16,556 bases of DNA, taken from positions 1-16,556 of the forward strand of contig JALLOP010000022.1 of assembly GCA_027718005.1 (NCBI GenBank), read 5' to 3'. The notes beneath the pieces were generated by a model. The model made no database searches, had not been told where the DNA came from, and was given only the letters and a program-made list of their open reading frames with translations. Source of the DNA: Patescibacteria group bacterium AH-259-L07. GTDB taxonomy: Bacteria; Patescibacteriota; Patescibacteriia; UBA2591; UBA6264. Below are positions 11,171 through 16,556 of the stretch, piece by piece. The first letter of the stretch is position 1. Every line of letters begins with the position of its first letter. The position numbers and the translations under genes were made by a program.

Positions 11171-12442
11171 ATGTACGACCAAATAAAACAAGTTGTTTTA
11201 GCGTCTGGTCTCTGGGATAACGGGAGAGCGGCGAGTCATGGATTCATCCTTTCACCAAGCGTGTATGAAATTTCGCAAGAGAAGCGAAACGAACTTAAGG
11301 TGATCTGTGAGGCACTCCATGACTGTCTCGCAGGTCTCGGCCGCATCGCTGCGATCGCATACAATCCACAGCTCGGCCATAGCGCCACGTGGGGCATGAT
11401 CGCGAGGGCGCTACGCACTGGCGTTCCTGCGATTTACCACGACATCATGCTGTTCAAACCAGGTAGAGTGCCGAGTATCTGCAAGGTTGATCTCATGGTG
11501 TCTGAAGATGGCAGCTACCGCATTGCTGAAATTGATGGCCACAACAAGCACGGTCTCGGCTACTCGACACTTGCAGCGCGAATCCGTAAAGCCATTGCGC
11601 CGCAAGTTTGGTCGTTCCCAGGTGTTGCGGCTGCGCTTGCGAAAGAAATAAAGAAACGAGGCGAAAGCAGCGCGATGCTTCTCTATTCTGATAAAGAGCG
11701 ATTCTACCTTCCAGAATTCCGTATCCTACAGGACGAGCTTACGGCGCACAAGATAAATCTTTTTGTAATCGCCCAGAATGAAATGAAAGTTGAGAACGGA
11801 AAAATTGTTGTTTTGGAGAAAAACAAAGAACACAGGTTGTTCATCGACCTTCCGTTCCTTTACTACAATCGAACTCTCAATAATCTTCTCGCCGACCTTT
11901 ACCGCAATGGAAAAATCGATTTTCTAATCCCACCGAAGCCTTTCTTCGGTTCAAAGGCAATTCTCGCCTTGCTGCGGAACGACACTGGAAATAAGGAGTT
12001 AGAAGCGATTCTACGTTCGCAGATCCGATCCGCCTCTCTCGAACTGCTTCGCCAGCACATTCCTGAATCCTACCTCATACACAAACGGGCAAAACAGGAA
12101 TACTGGCAGAATCTATGTAATGACAGGCAGTTCGTTCTCAAGGAGTCCATCTCCAGCGGCACAAAGGGAATAGTGTTCGCCGATAATCCGCGCTTCGCCA
12201 CGATCTTAAAAAGGGCATGTAACTCATACTACCACTTCGTTTTACAGAAAGAAGTCACGAACCGCCTACAACATTTCCAGTACTTCACGGATGACGGAGA
12301 ACTCCGACAGGATGAATGGTACATGCGACTTACCCTTCACTGCTCTATGCGGGATGTAGCAGACATTGTGATCACCGCGCGACGCGACAAGAAGGTTCAC
12401 GGCGCGCTCGACTGCCTTCAGCTTGGCGCAACAATCGTCTAG
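11171..12442 (+). CDS. probable circularly permuted ATP-grasp ligase
   Basis: 423 residues from the ATG at 11171, chosen because AGGAGG stands six bases before it; the longer frame from 11075 would run through the terminator hairpins. SICKVDLMVSEDG then RIAEIDGHNKHGLGYS (about 102-131, Glu120, Asp122) resemble the acidic metal/substrate region of circularly permuted ATP-grasp proteins; SKAILALL (261-268) and FVLKESISSGTKGIVF (321-336, Lys324) resemble the ATP-binding segments; the last 60 residues hold further basic and polar motifs. Such enzymes (glutathionylspermidine-synthetase-like) form amide bonds. It is distinctly more GC-rich than unit 1, suggesting separate acquisition. Family call moderate; substrate unknown. 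Confidence 0.6.
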   Translation: MYDQIKQVVLASGLWDNGRAASHGFILSPSVYEISQEKRNELKVICEALHDCLAGLGRIAAIAYNPQLGHSATWGMIARALRTGVPAIYHDIMLFKPGRVPSICKVDLMVSEDGSYRIAEIDGHNKHGLGYSTLAARIRKAIAPQVWSFPGVAAALAKEIKKRGESSAMLLYSDKERFYLPEFRILQDELTAHKINLFVIAQNEMKVENGKIVVLEKNKEHRLFIDLPFLYYNRTLNNLLADLYRNGKIDFLIPPKPFFGSKAILALLRNDTGNKELEAILRSQIRSASLELLRQHIPESYLIHKRAKQEYWQNLCNDRQFVLKESISSGTKGIVFADNPRFATILKRACNSYYHFVLQKEVTNRLQHFQYFTDDGELRQDEWYMRLTLHCSMRDVADIVITARRDKKVHGALDCLQLGATIV

Positions 12443-12484
12443 TAAAGAAGACCAAAGAGTTAGTATAAATAGTTAATGAAATCA

Positions 12485-12516
12485 AAACCGTCGCTGTGTT
12501 TTAGCGACGGTTTTTT
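12485..12516 (+). terminator. intrinsic terminator of unit 2
   Basis: Same stem and loop as 10306-10338 (AAACCGTCGCT, GTGTTTT, AGCGACGG) with six T, C, then TTT. Confidence 0.92.
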
Positions 12517-12551
12517 CTTTATCCCGTTAGAAAAAACCAAACCGTCTTAAA

Positions 12552-12590
12552 AACCGTCGTTGATATTTGAAAAACAGTGACGATTCTTTT
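12552..12590 (+). terminator. degenerate second terminator hairpin
   Basis: AACCGTCGTTG (12552-12562) pairs with CAGTGACGATT (12575-12585) with one mismatch and two wobble pairs, followed by CTTTT. It looks like a decayed relative of the ACCGTCGC terminators. The rest of 12517-12599 has no gene. Confidence 0.45.
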
Positions 12591-12633
12591 AAAAAATAAA
12601 AATTGCTCTATTCAAGATTGAGTAGAACAATTT
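12590..12633 (-). terminator. terminator of the 12642-13043 gene
   Basis: AAATTGCTCTA (12600-12610) and TAGAACAATTT (12623-12633) pair with one wobble, and the inner bases extend the stem. Read on the minus strand it is followed by a T-rich run (complement of 12590-12600), starting nine bases after the stop. Confidence 0.75.
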
Positions 12634-12641
12634 CGCTGATG

Positions 12642-13043
12642 CTATAAAGAAAAATAATAAGAAAAATTAGAATTTGCAACAAGAAAGAATAAAACAGTGC
12701 ATGCTAAAAGATATACTTTGATTCTTGTTTTTGATATCTCTGATTTATACCAAAAGTGCTTTACTATAAAAAAGAAAGTGAGTAAAAATACTATTTCAGA
12801 AATAAAAAGTACAATTCCATCTGAGAGATCAATATTCTGTAACATCCAGCGGACTACTATATTCTGTTCTAACTCGTAATTATGATTAACTTTTTCTAAA
12901 CATAACCACGTAGAATAATTATCAAGAAATCTTCCTAAAAGAAAAGAAAAAATAAGCACCCCTGTAGGAATTTTCTTTATATACTCCTTAAAAGCAAGAC
13001 ATAGAAAAACGATTACCAACGTAACAATATACAATGTGATCAC
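12642..13043 (-). CDS. hypothetical four-helix membrane protein (133 aa), DUF5658-like
   Basis: Starts at GTG (13043-13041) with AGGAGG eight bases upstream. Four hydrophobic segments are visible (about 2-18, 27-46, 73-95, 108-126). LDNYSTWLCLEK followed by ELEQN (about residues 40-61) resembles the D-x-x-S/T-T and E-x-N pattern of small DUF5658-type membrane proteins; this match is from memory and moderate. The C-terminus is aromatic-rich. It has its own consensus promoter and terminator and is divergent from the next gene, so the two may be controlled from a shared spacer. Function unknown. Confidence 0.6.
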   Translation of the reverse strand: MITLYIVTLVIVFLCLAFKEYIKKIPTGVLIFSFLLGRFLDNYSTWLCLEKVNHNYELEQNIVVRWMLQNIDLSDGIVLFISEIVFLLTFFFIVKHFWYKSEISKTRIKVYLLACTVLFFLVANSNFSYYFSL

Positions 13044-13084
13044 TTATTTATCCTCCTAACCAATTGTTAATGATCTTTATAAAA

Positions 13085-13112
13085 ATTATACCTGTTTTTA
13101 ACTCTATGTCAA
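13085..13112 (-). promoter_or_regulatory. promoter of the 12642-13043 gene
   Basis: On the minus strand TTGACA (13112-13107), 16-base spacer, TATAAT (13090-13085): both boxes are perfect. Confidence 0.85.
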
Positions 13113-13126
13113 GTGTCGCCTCTCTA

Positions 13127-13155
13127 TTGACAAAGGGTCATTTTTTTGATAGAAT
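13127..13155 (+). promoter_or_regulatory. promoter of the 13213-13497 gene
   Basis: TTGACA (13127-13132), 17-base spacer, TAGAAT (13150-13155). Its -35 box lies 14 bases from that of the divergent promoter. Confidence 0.8.
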
Positions 13156-13212
13156 ATAAATACAATTGGAAAAGAAAAAAATTGTTCATCCTAAATTAGG
13201 AGGAAGAATACC

Positions 13213-13497
13213 GTGCAAACAACAGTTATTAATTATCTCGTTCTTCTTGCTTATGCTACTCTGATATTAGGAGTATTTCTACAAATTCGAAAGACCAAAA
13301 AACGAGAAACAGTGGGCGATATAGCTATTTGGGAGGTTGTTATGCGCTTTGTGGCAATGGTGCTCATTATGGCTAAACTTATTGATCTCAGGGATCCATG
13401 GCTTATCTTTGGACAAACAGCATTCATGCTCCTGTATTCTTATTACCTCATCCTGATAATAAAAATTAAGCTGCAAAAGAAAAAAGTTATCACCTGA
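13213..13497 (+). CDS. small three-helix membrane protein, SemiSWEET/PQ-loop-like
   Basis: 94 residues from a GTG start, with AGGAGG seven bases upstream. Three hydrophobic segments (about 6-24, 40-57, 64-86), a QIRKTKKRETVGDIAIWE loop after helix 1 and a LRDPWLIFGQ segment before helix 3 recall the SemiSWEET/PQ-loop half-transporters, which dimerise to move sugars. The expected Pro-Gln is Leu-Gln here, so the match is tentative. Own promoter and terminator; the stop codon lies within the terminator stem. Divergent from the 12642-13043 membrane protein. Confidence 0.55.
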   Translation: MQTTVINYLVLLAYATLILGVFLQIRKTKKRETVGDIAIWEVVMRFVAMVLIMAKLIDLRDPWLIFGQTAFMLLYSYYLILIIKIKLQKKKVIT

Positions 13498-13516
13498 CTT
13501 AGGTGATGATTTTTTC
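13489..13516 (+). terminator. terminator of the 13213-13497 gene
   Basis: ATCACCT-GACTT-AGGTGAT followed by GATTTTTTCTTT; the TGA stop at 13495-13497 lies at the end of the left arm and the loop. Confidence 0.88.
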
Positions 13517-13522
13517 TTTACC

Positions 13523-13545
13523 CCTCACTTACTAGCAAGTGAAGG
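13523..13545. repeat. small hairpin CCTCACTT/AAGTGAAGG
   Basis: CCTCACTT (13523-13530) pairs with AAGTGAAGG (13537-13545) with a bulge; no U-run follows. It ends five bases before the -35 box of the next gene. Confidence 0.35.
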
Positions 13546-13549
13546 ATTC

Positions 13550-13578
13550 TTTACAACCAAGTAAAAATTTGGTATACT
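13550..13578 (+). promoter_or_regulatory. promoter for the HTH/LAGLIDADG-like pair, predicting a leaderless mRNA
   Basis: TTTACA (13550-13555), 17-base spacer, TATACT (13573-13578). Transcription would begin about 13585, the A of the start codon itself, so the message is probably leaderless; no SD is present. Confidence 0.7.
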
Positions 13579-13584
13579 TCTCTT

Positions 13585-14244
13585 ATGAAGCAAAAAACTG
13601 AACTTAAAAATAAAGCTATTGAGCTGCGAAAACAAGGATTGAGCTATAACGAAATCTTGGAACAAGTACCTGTAGCAAAAAGCTCTATTAGCTTATGGTG
13701 TAGAAATATTCCATTAACTGCCCGACAACAGAAAAGACTATTTAATAAGCAACTAGCAGGCCAGCGTAAAGGCTATAAAAAAATATCCCTCCTAAGACAA
13801 CAAGAGATACAAAAAATAAGACAAACCGCTGGAAAAGAAATTTATAAGCTTACTTCTCACGAACTTAAAATAGTCGGAACTATGTTATATTGGGGTGAAG
13901 GGGGTAAAACTCGTGGCATGGGTGTAGATATTAGCAATTCTGATCCTAAACTAATAAAATTCATGGTTTATTGGCTTAAAAATGTTTGCAAGGTATCGCC
14001 TGAAAAAATAAAAGCGCGTTTAAATATTCACGCTGACCAAAATGACAATAGAATAAAAAGATATTGGTCCAAAATCACAGGAATTCCATTAACTTCTTTT
14101 GGCAAAAGCTATATTAAACCAGAAGGCACAGGTCATAGAAAAAATATTCTTCATAATGGGGTTATTAAAATTAGGGTAGGTGATGAAAATCTAAGACATA
14201 GAATTATGACATGGATTAAAATGTTACAACAATATCAATTATGA
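13585..14244 (+). CDS. HTH plus LAGLIDADG-like protein, copy 1 (219 aa)
   Basis: The N-terminus (about 8-40) has a helix-turn-helix pattern, LRKQGLSYNEIL then VAKSSISLWC. From about 90 on, GTMLYWGEGGKTRG, SNSDPKLIKFMVYWL and IKIRVGDENLRHRIM give the alternating pattern of a LAGLIDADG-type fold; the acidic residue in WGEGG fits the catalytic position of such motifs. It could be a homing-type nuclease or a non-cutting DNA-binding relative such as the WhiA type. It overlaps the next gene by four bases (ATGA), indicating translational coupling. Its paralogue, the tRNA and a recombinase follow, so it is probably part of a mobile element. Domain call is moderate. Confidence 0.65.
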   Translation: MKQKTELKNKAIELRKQGLSYNEILEQVPVAKSSISLWCRNIPLTARQQKRLFNKQLAGQRKGYKKISLLRQQEIQKIRQTAGKEIYKLTSHELKIVGTMLYWGEGGKTRGMGVDISNSDPKLIKFMVYWLKNVCKVSPEKIKARLNIHADQNDNRIKRYWSKITGIPLTSFGKSYIKPEGTGHRKNILHNGVIKIRVGDENLRHRIMTWIKMLQQYQL

Positions 14245-14897
14245 AAACGTGGCAACTACAACAAAAAGCGAGAAATTTAAGACAAAAGGGACTACTTTAT
14301 AGAGAAATTGTAGATGAATTAGGTATAAATAGGACTACACTGGGGAAATGGTGTGAAGATATAGAATTAACACCTGAACAAATTAAGTCACGAGGTGGCA
14401 GATATGCAAATGTAGTAAAAGCTGCAAAAGCTAACCATCTTAAAAGACAAAAAGAAATAGAGTTAATTCAAAAAAGTGCTGAAAAAGAAATCCACTCTCT
14501 AACTAACTATGAATTTAAATCAGCAGGTATAGCACTGTATTGGGCAGAGGGGGACAAAACTCAGGGTTTGGGATTTAGTAATTCTGATCCTGAATTAATA
14601 CAATTTATGATTAAATGGTTTCGAGAAATCTGTAATGTACCTGATGAAAAAATTAAAGCATATCTTTATCTCCATACTGGACAAAATGAAAAAAAGATAA
14701 AACAATTTTGGTCAGAGATTACAAACATTCCATTAAACCAATTTAATAAAACTATTTTTAAGCAAGAAGGGTCTGCAAGTCGTAAATATAATGAAGATAG
14801 ATATAAAGGAACCATTAAAATACGAATTAATGATGAAAACTTGCGGCATAAAATTTTGGCCTGGATTGAAGAATTACAATTTTATTTGGGGCACTAG
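14241..14897 (+). CDS. HTH plus LAGLIDADG-like protein, copy 2 (218 aa), ending inside tRNA-Lys
   Basis: Paralogue of the preceding gene over its full length: HTH (LRQKGLLYREIVDELGINRTT), then GIALYWAEGDKTQGLGFSNSD, a conserved HTGQNEKKIKQFW segment and IKIRINDENLRHKIL. The two copies have clearly diverged, so this is an old duplication; tandem copies may act as a heterodimer. The last residues and TAG stop (14895-14897) are supplied by the acceptor and first D-stem bases of the tRNA gene. This implies that the tRNA is co-transcribed with these genes, or that the ORF end was captured when the sequence arrived next to the tRNA. Confidence 0.65.
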   Translation: MKTWQLQQKARNLRQKGLLYREIVDELGINRTTLGKWCEDIELTPEQIKSRGGRYANVVKAAKANHLKRQKEIELIQKSAEKEIHSLTNYEFKSAGIALYWAEGDKTQGLGFSNSDPELIQFMIKWFREICNVPDEKIKAYLYLHTGQNEKKIKQFWSEITNIPLNQFNKTIFKQEGSASRKYNEDRYKGTIKIRINDENLRHKILAWIEELQFYLGH

Positions 14898-14963
14898 CTC
14901 AATTGGCAGAGCAGGACTCTCTTAAAGTCAAGGTTTCGGGTTCGAGTCCCGGGTGCCCCACCA
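14888..14963 (+). tRNA. tRNA-Lys (CTT anticodon)
   Basis: Cloverleaf is complete: acceptor GGGGCAC/GTGCCCC, D stem GCTC/GAGC with loop AATTGGCA, anticodon loop CTCTTAA (anticodon CTT at 14921-14923), T loop TTCGAGT on a 5-bp stem, discriminator A and an encoded CCA. The outermost anticodon-stem pair is a G-A mismatch (14914/14930). No separate promoter is visible because the upstream sequence is coding. Two convergent ORFs end inside it. Confidence 0.96.
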
Positions 14964-16434
14964 GTATCAAACTTTCGGATTTTTTCCCGATTGATTCAAC
15001 GGCGCGTTGCGCCGCATAGTATGGTAAAATAGGGTTTCCGCGCGCTTCGCGCGCGGCCAAACGGAGGTTCGAGCCAAAGATTTCTTTGGCTATGACCTTT
15101 TTGTGAAAAAGGTCATCATTTCTTGCGATTTTGACGAGGTTTGAAGCGACTTTTATCCAATTTTGGAACGGTTCGAGCCAATCATTCTGCTTTTGCTCGG
15201 CTTTTGTGATTTGCTCTTCCAGCGACTTCTTTTCCGAAAGGAGTTTTGCTTTTTTCTCTCGATATACTTCGCGCTCAATATCCTGATCCAAATAGCCGTC
15301 AAGAAGTCGCTGGAGTTTGATTTCAATACTTTTGATTTTCTCTCTCGTCTCTTGAGCAAAAGCAGAAACGGATTGGGCGAATTTCTCTTTATCTTTCTCT
15401 GCCATAGCCAACAATTTTTCCGCCCAATCCGTACGCAAAGAAACTTTTTGAATAAGAGATGATAACTGCTGATTCAATGCTTCCTCTCGCACATACGGTT
15501 GCGAACATTTTTGTTTGCCTTTCTTGGTGCAACGATAGTAAATATGCCCCTTCTGCTTTTCGGCAGTTATCATCATACCGCATTCGGCGCAAGAAATAAG
15601 ACCGCAGAACGCTTGAGGTTCATTCTTTTGTTTGTGTCTTGGCTTTCCTCTCTGCTTCAACACATCTTGCGCCGCATCAAAAAGTTTCTTGGTGATGATT
15701 GGCTCGTGCTTGCCTTCGTGTATTTCGCCAGCGTAGCGAAATAGTCCAATATAGAATGGATTTGAAAGGATAAAAGTCGCCCTTGTCTTGTGGATTCTCT
15801 TTCCGCCGCGGGACAGTATCCCACGTTGTGCCAAAAAGTCCGAGACATCTTCAAGTCGAGCGTTGCCAGCGGCATAAAACTCAAAAGCGTCTTTGATAAT
15901 CTTTGATCTCTTCCTATCCACTACAATGCTTTTGTTTCGCACATCATTAATATATCCAACGGGAGCAATGCTCGGATATTCTCCTCGTCTCACTTTTTGG
16001 CGTAATCCTCTTTTTGTGTTTTCGGAAAGAGAATCAACATAGTATTTGCTTTGTCCAAAAGCGATATTTAACATAAATTTTCCTTGTGGCGTTGGTTCAA
16101 ACCAAAATTGAGGAAATTTCAACACCGCGATACGTCCGCAATCAATCAAGTAGATTATTTTTCCGCCGTCAATAGAATTGCGCGCCAATCTATCAGGATG
16201 CCAAGATAAAATTCCGTCCGCCGTGCCTTCTTCAATACACTTTATCATTTCGCCAAAAATTGGACGGCCAGGAATTTTGGCTGATTGTTTTTCAATAAAA
16301 GTATCAACGACATTTAATCCTTCTTGTTTGGCAAAGGCACTCAATTCTCTGATTTGGTCTTCGATAGAACGCACCTGCTTATCTTCAACATCGGTGGACT
16401 TGCGGGCGTATAGAAAAAATTTATTGTTGTTCAT
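14899..16434 (-). CDS. large serine recombinase (site-specific integrase) with an antisense-tRNA tail
   Basis: 511 residues. The resolvase domain (about 5-150) starts FFLYARKSTD with catalytic Ser13 and contains the WHPDRLARN arginine motif. A recombinase domain (about 165-270) and a zinc ribbon (CAECG, then YYRCTKKGKQKC, about 285-315) follow, then a coiled coil rich in Lys and Glu (about 350-425), the layout of large serine integrases. The C-terminal residues PYYAAQRA lie in an inverted repeat, and the last 20 or so (ending GLEPETLTLRESCSAN) are translated from the antisense strand of tRNA-Lys, with TGA at 14901-14899. The gene is more GC-rich than the atp operon. No clear SD or promoter is seen. 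Confidence 0.92.
   Translation of the reverse strand: MNNNKFFLYARKSTDVEDKQVRSIEDQIRELSAFAKQEGLNVVDTFIEKQSAKIPGRPIFGEMIKCIEEGTADGILSWHPDRLARNSIDGGKIIYLIDCGRIAVLKFPQFWFEPTPQGKFMLNIAFGQSKYYVDSLSENTKRGLRQKVRRGEYPSIAPVGYINDVRNKSIVVDRKRSKIIKDAFEFYAAGNARLEDVSDFLAQRGILSRGGKRIHKTRATFILSNPFYIGLFRYAGEIHEGKHEPIITKKLFDAAQDVLKQRGKPRHKQKNEPQAFCGLISCAECGMMITAEKQKGHIYYRCTKKGKQKCSQPYVREEALNQQLSSLIQKVSLRTDWAEKLLAMAEKDKEKFAQSVSAFAQETREKIKSIEIKLQRLLDGYLDQDIEREVYREKKAKLLSEKKSLEEQITKAEQKQNDWLEPFQNWIKVASNLVKIARNDDLFHKKVIAKEIFGSNLRLAAREARGNPILPYYAAQRAVESIGKKSESLILVGHPGLEPETLTLRESCSAN
15009..15072. repeat. 64-bp inverted repeat, left copy (inside the recombinase C-terminus)
   Basis: Matches the inverse complement of 16493-16556 at 60 of 64 positions. 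Its centre, CGCGCGCTTCGCGCGCG, is itself a hairpin. On the minus strand it encodes SNLRLAAREARGNPILPYYAA of the recombinase (residues from TCG at 15072). Confidence 0.9.
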
Positions 16435-16492
16435 AAAATTGTTTTGTTAATTTTTAATTAGGCAAAGCAAATACATAAAATCGCAAGGGATT
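16435..16492. other. recombinase upstream region
   Basis: AT-rich leader of the recombinase gene (read on the minus strand). No convincing -35/-10 pair, SD or ORF was found. Confidence 0.4.
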
Positions 16493-16556
16493 TCGAACCT
16501 CCGCTTGGACGCGCGCGAAGCGCGTGGAAACCCTGTTTTACCATACTATGCGGCGC
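16493..16556. repeat. 64-bp inverted repeat, right copy (window end)
   Basis: Inverse of 15009-15072. On the plus strand it reads SNLRLDAREARGNPVLPYYAA in one open frame; the four differences from the left copy are two silent changes plus Ala/Asp and Ile/Val. The homology starts at TCGAACC and continues to the last base of the window, so the repeat may be longer. Confidence 0.88.

Noticed and set aside
12523..12531. CCCGTTAGA, matching one arm of the 591-683 element
   Set aside because: Only nine bases match and no inverse partner was found nearby; chance is likely.
15163..15462. Plus-strand open frames within the recombinase (also 15499-15744 and 16178-16450)
   Set aside because: They are shadows of the minus-strand serine recombinase, whose catalytic and zinc-ribbon motifs are clear.
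16484..16515. tRNA-like T-arm (GGTTCGAA on the minus strand)
   Set aside because: The loop has one base too many and no acceptor, D or anticodon arms could be found; the sequence is explained as a recombinase-tail repeat.
1..16556. CRISPR array, rRNA or insertion-sequence transposase
   Set aside because: No regularly spaced direct repeats, rRNA motifs or DDE transposase motifs were seen.

Overview
The window looks like part of a small, AT-rich bacterial genome, most likely a Candidate Phyla Radiation (Patescibacteria/Parcubacteria-type) lineage. This is inference from the style of the sequence: low GC, compact genes, many starts without a Shine-Dalgarno (SD) site, a very short ATP synthase epsilon subunit, repeats inserted inside genes, and a serine recombinase whose tail is antisense tRNA. 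TGA acts as a normal stop, which argues against the TGA-recoding CPR groups. No rRNA or other phylogenetic marker is present, so the taxon is not settled.

Layout. (1) 1-590: a minus-strand unit for a small membrane protein with a consensus promoter. (2) 591-7834: the complete F1Fo ATP synthase operon (atpZ/I-B-E-F-H-A-G-D-C), with an inverted repeat just before its promoter, a 141-bp terminal-inverted-repeat element filling the atpE-atpF gap, a folded repeat read in frame inside atpH, a different repeat read in frame inside atpG, and an antisense cysteine-rich gene inserted between atpG and atpD. (3) 7841-12516: two transcription units that start with nearly the same leader module and end with nearly the same terminator. 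The module is a DnaA box, a TTGACA promoter, a 32-residue peptide ORF and a terminator. Unit 1 carries a class I glutamine amidotransferase, a GCS2-type carboxylate-amine ligase and a truncated second GCS2 gene. Unit 2 carries a HAD-family protein and a probable circularly permuted ATP-grasp ligase, with another terminator between them. (4) 12552-13516: two divergent small membrane-protein genes with consensus promoters and terminators. (5) 13523-16556: tandem HTH/LAGLIDADG-like genes running into tRNA-Lys(CTT), and a large serine recombinase on the opposite strand whose stop codon lies inside the same tRNA. A 64-bp inverted repeat brackets most of the recombinase and reaches the window end.

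The best candidate for an undescribed system is region 3. In each leader, four short segments can pair as 1:2 with 3:4 (terminator) or as 2:3 (antiterminator), and segment 1 overlaps the start of the peptide ORF, which has a Tyr-Trp-Tyr-Ser-Trp run. This is the logic of translation-coupled attenuation, here set before two operons of amide-bond-forming enzymes. The same peptides could instead be substrates of those ligases. The second candidate is the recombinase, whose C-terminal coding segment is repeated upstream in inverted orientation and in the same frame, so inversion could exchange its tail.
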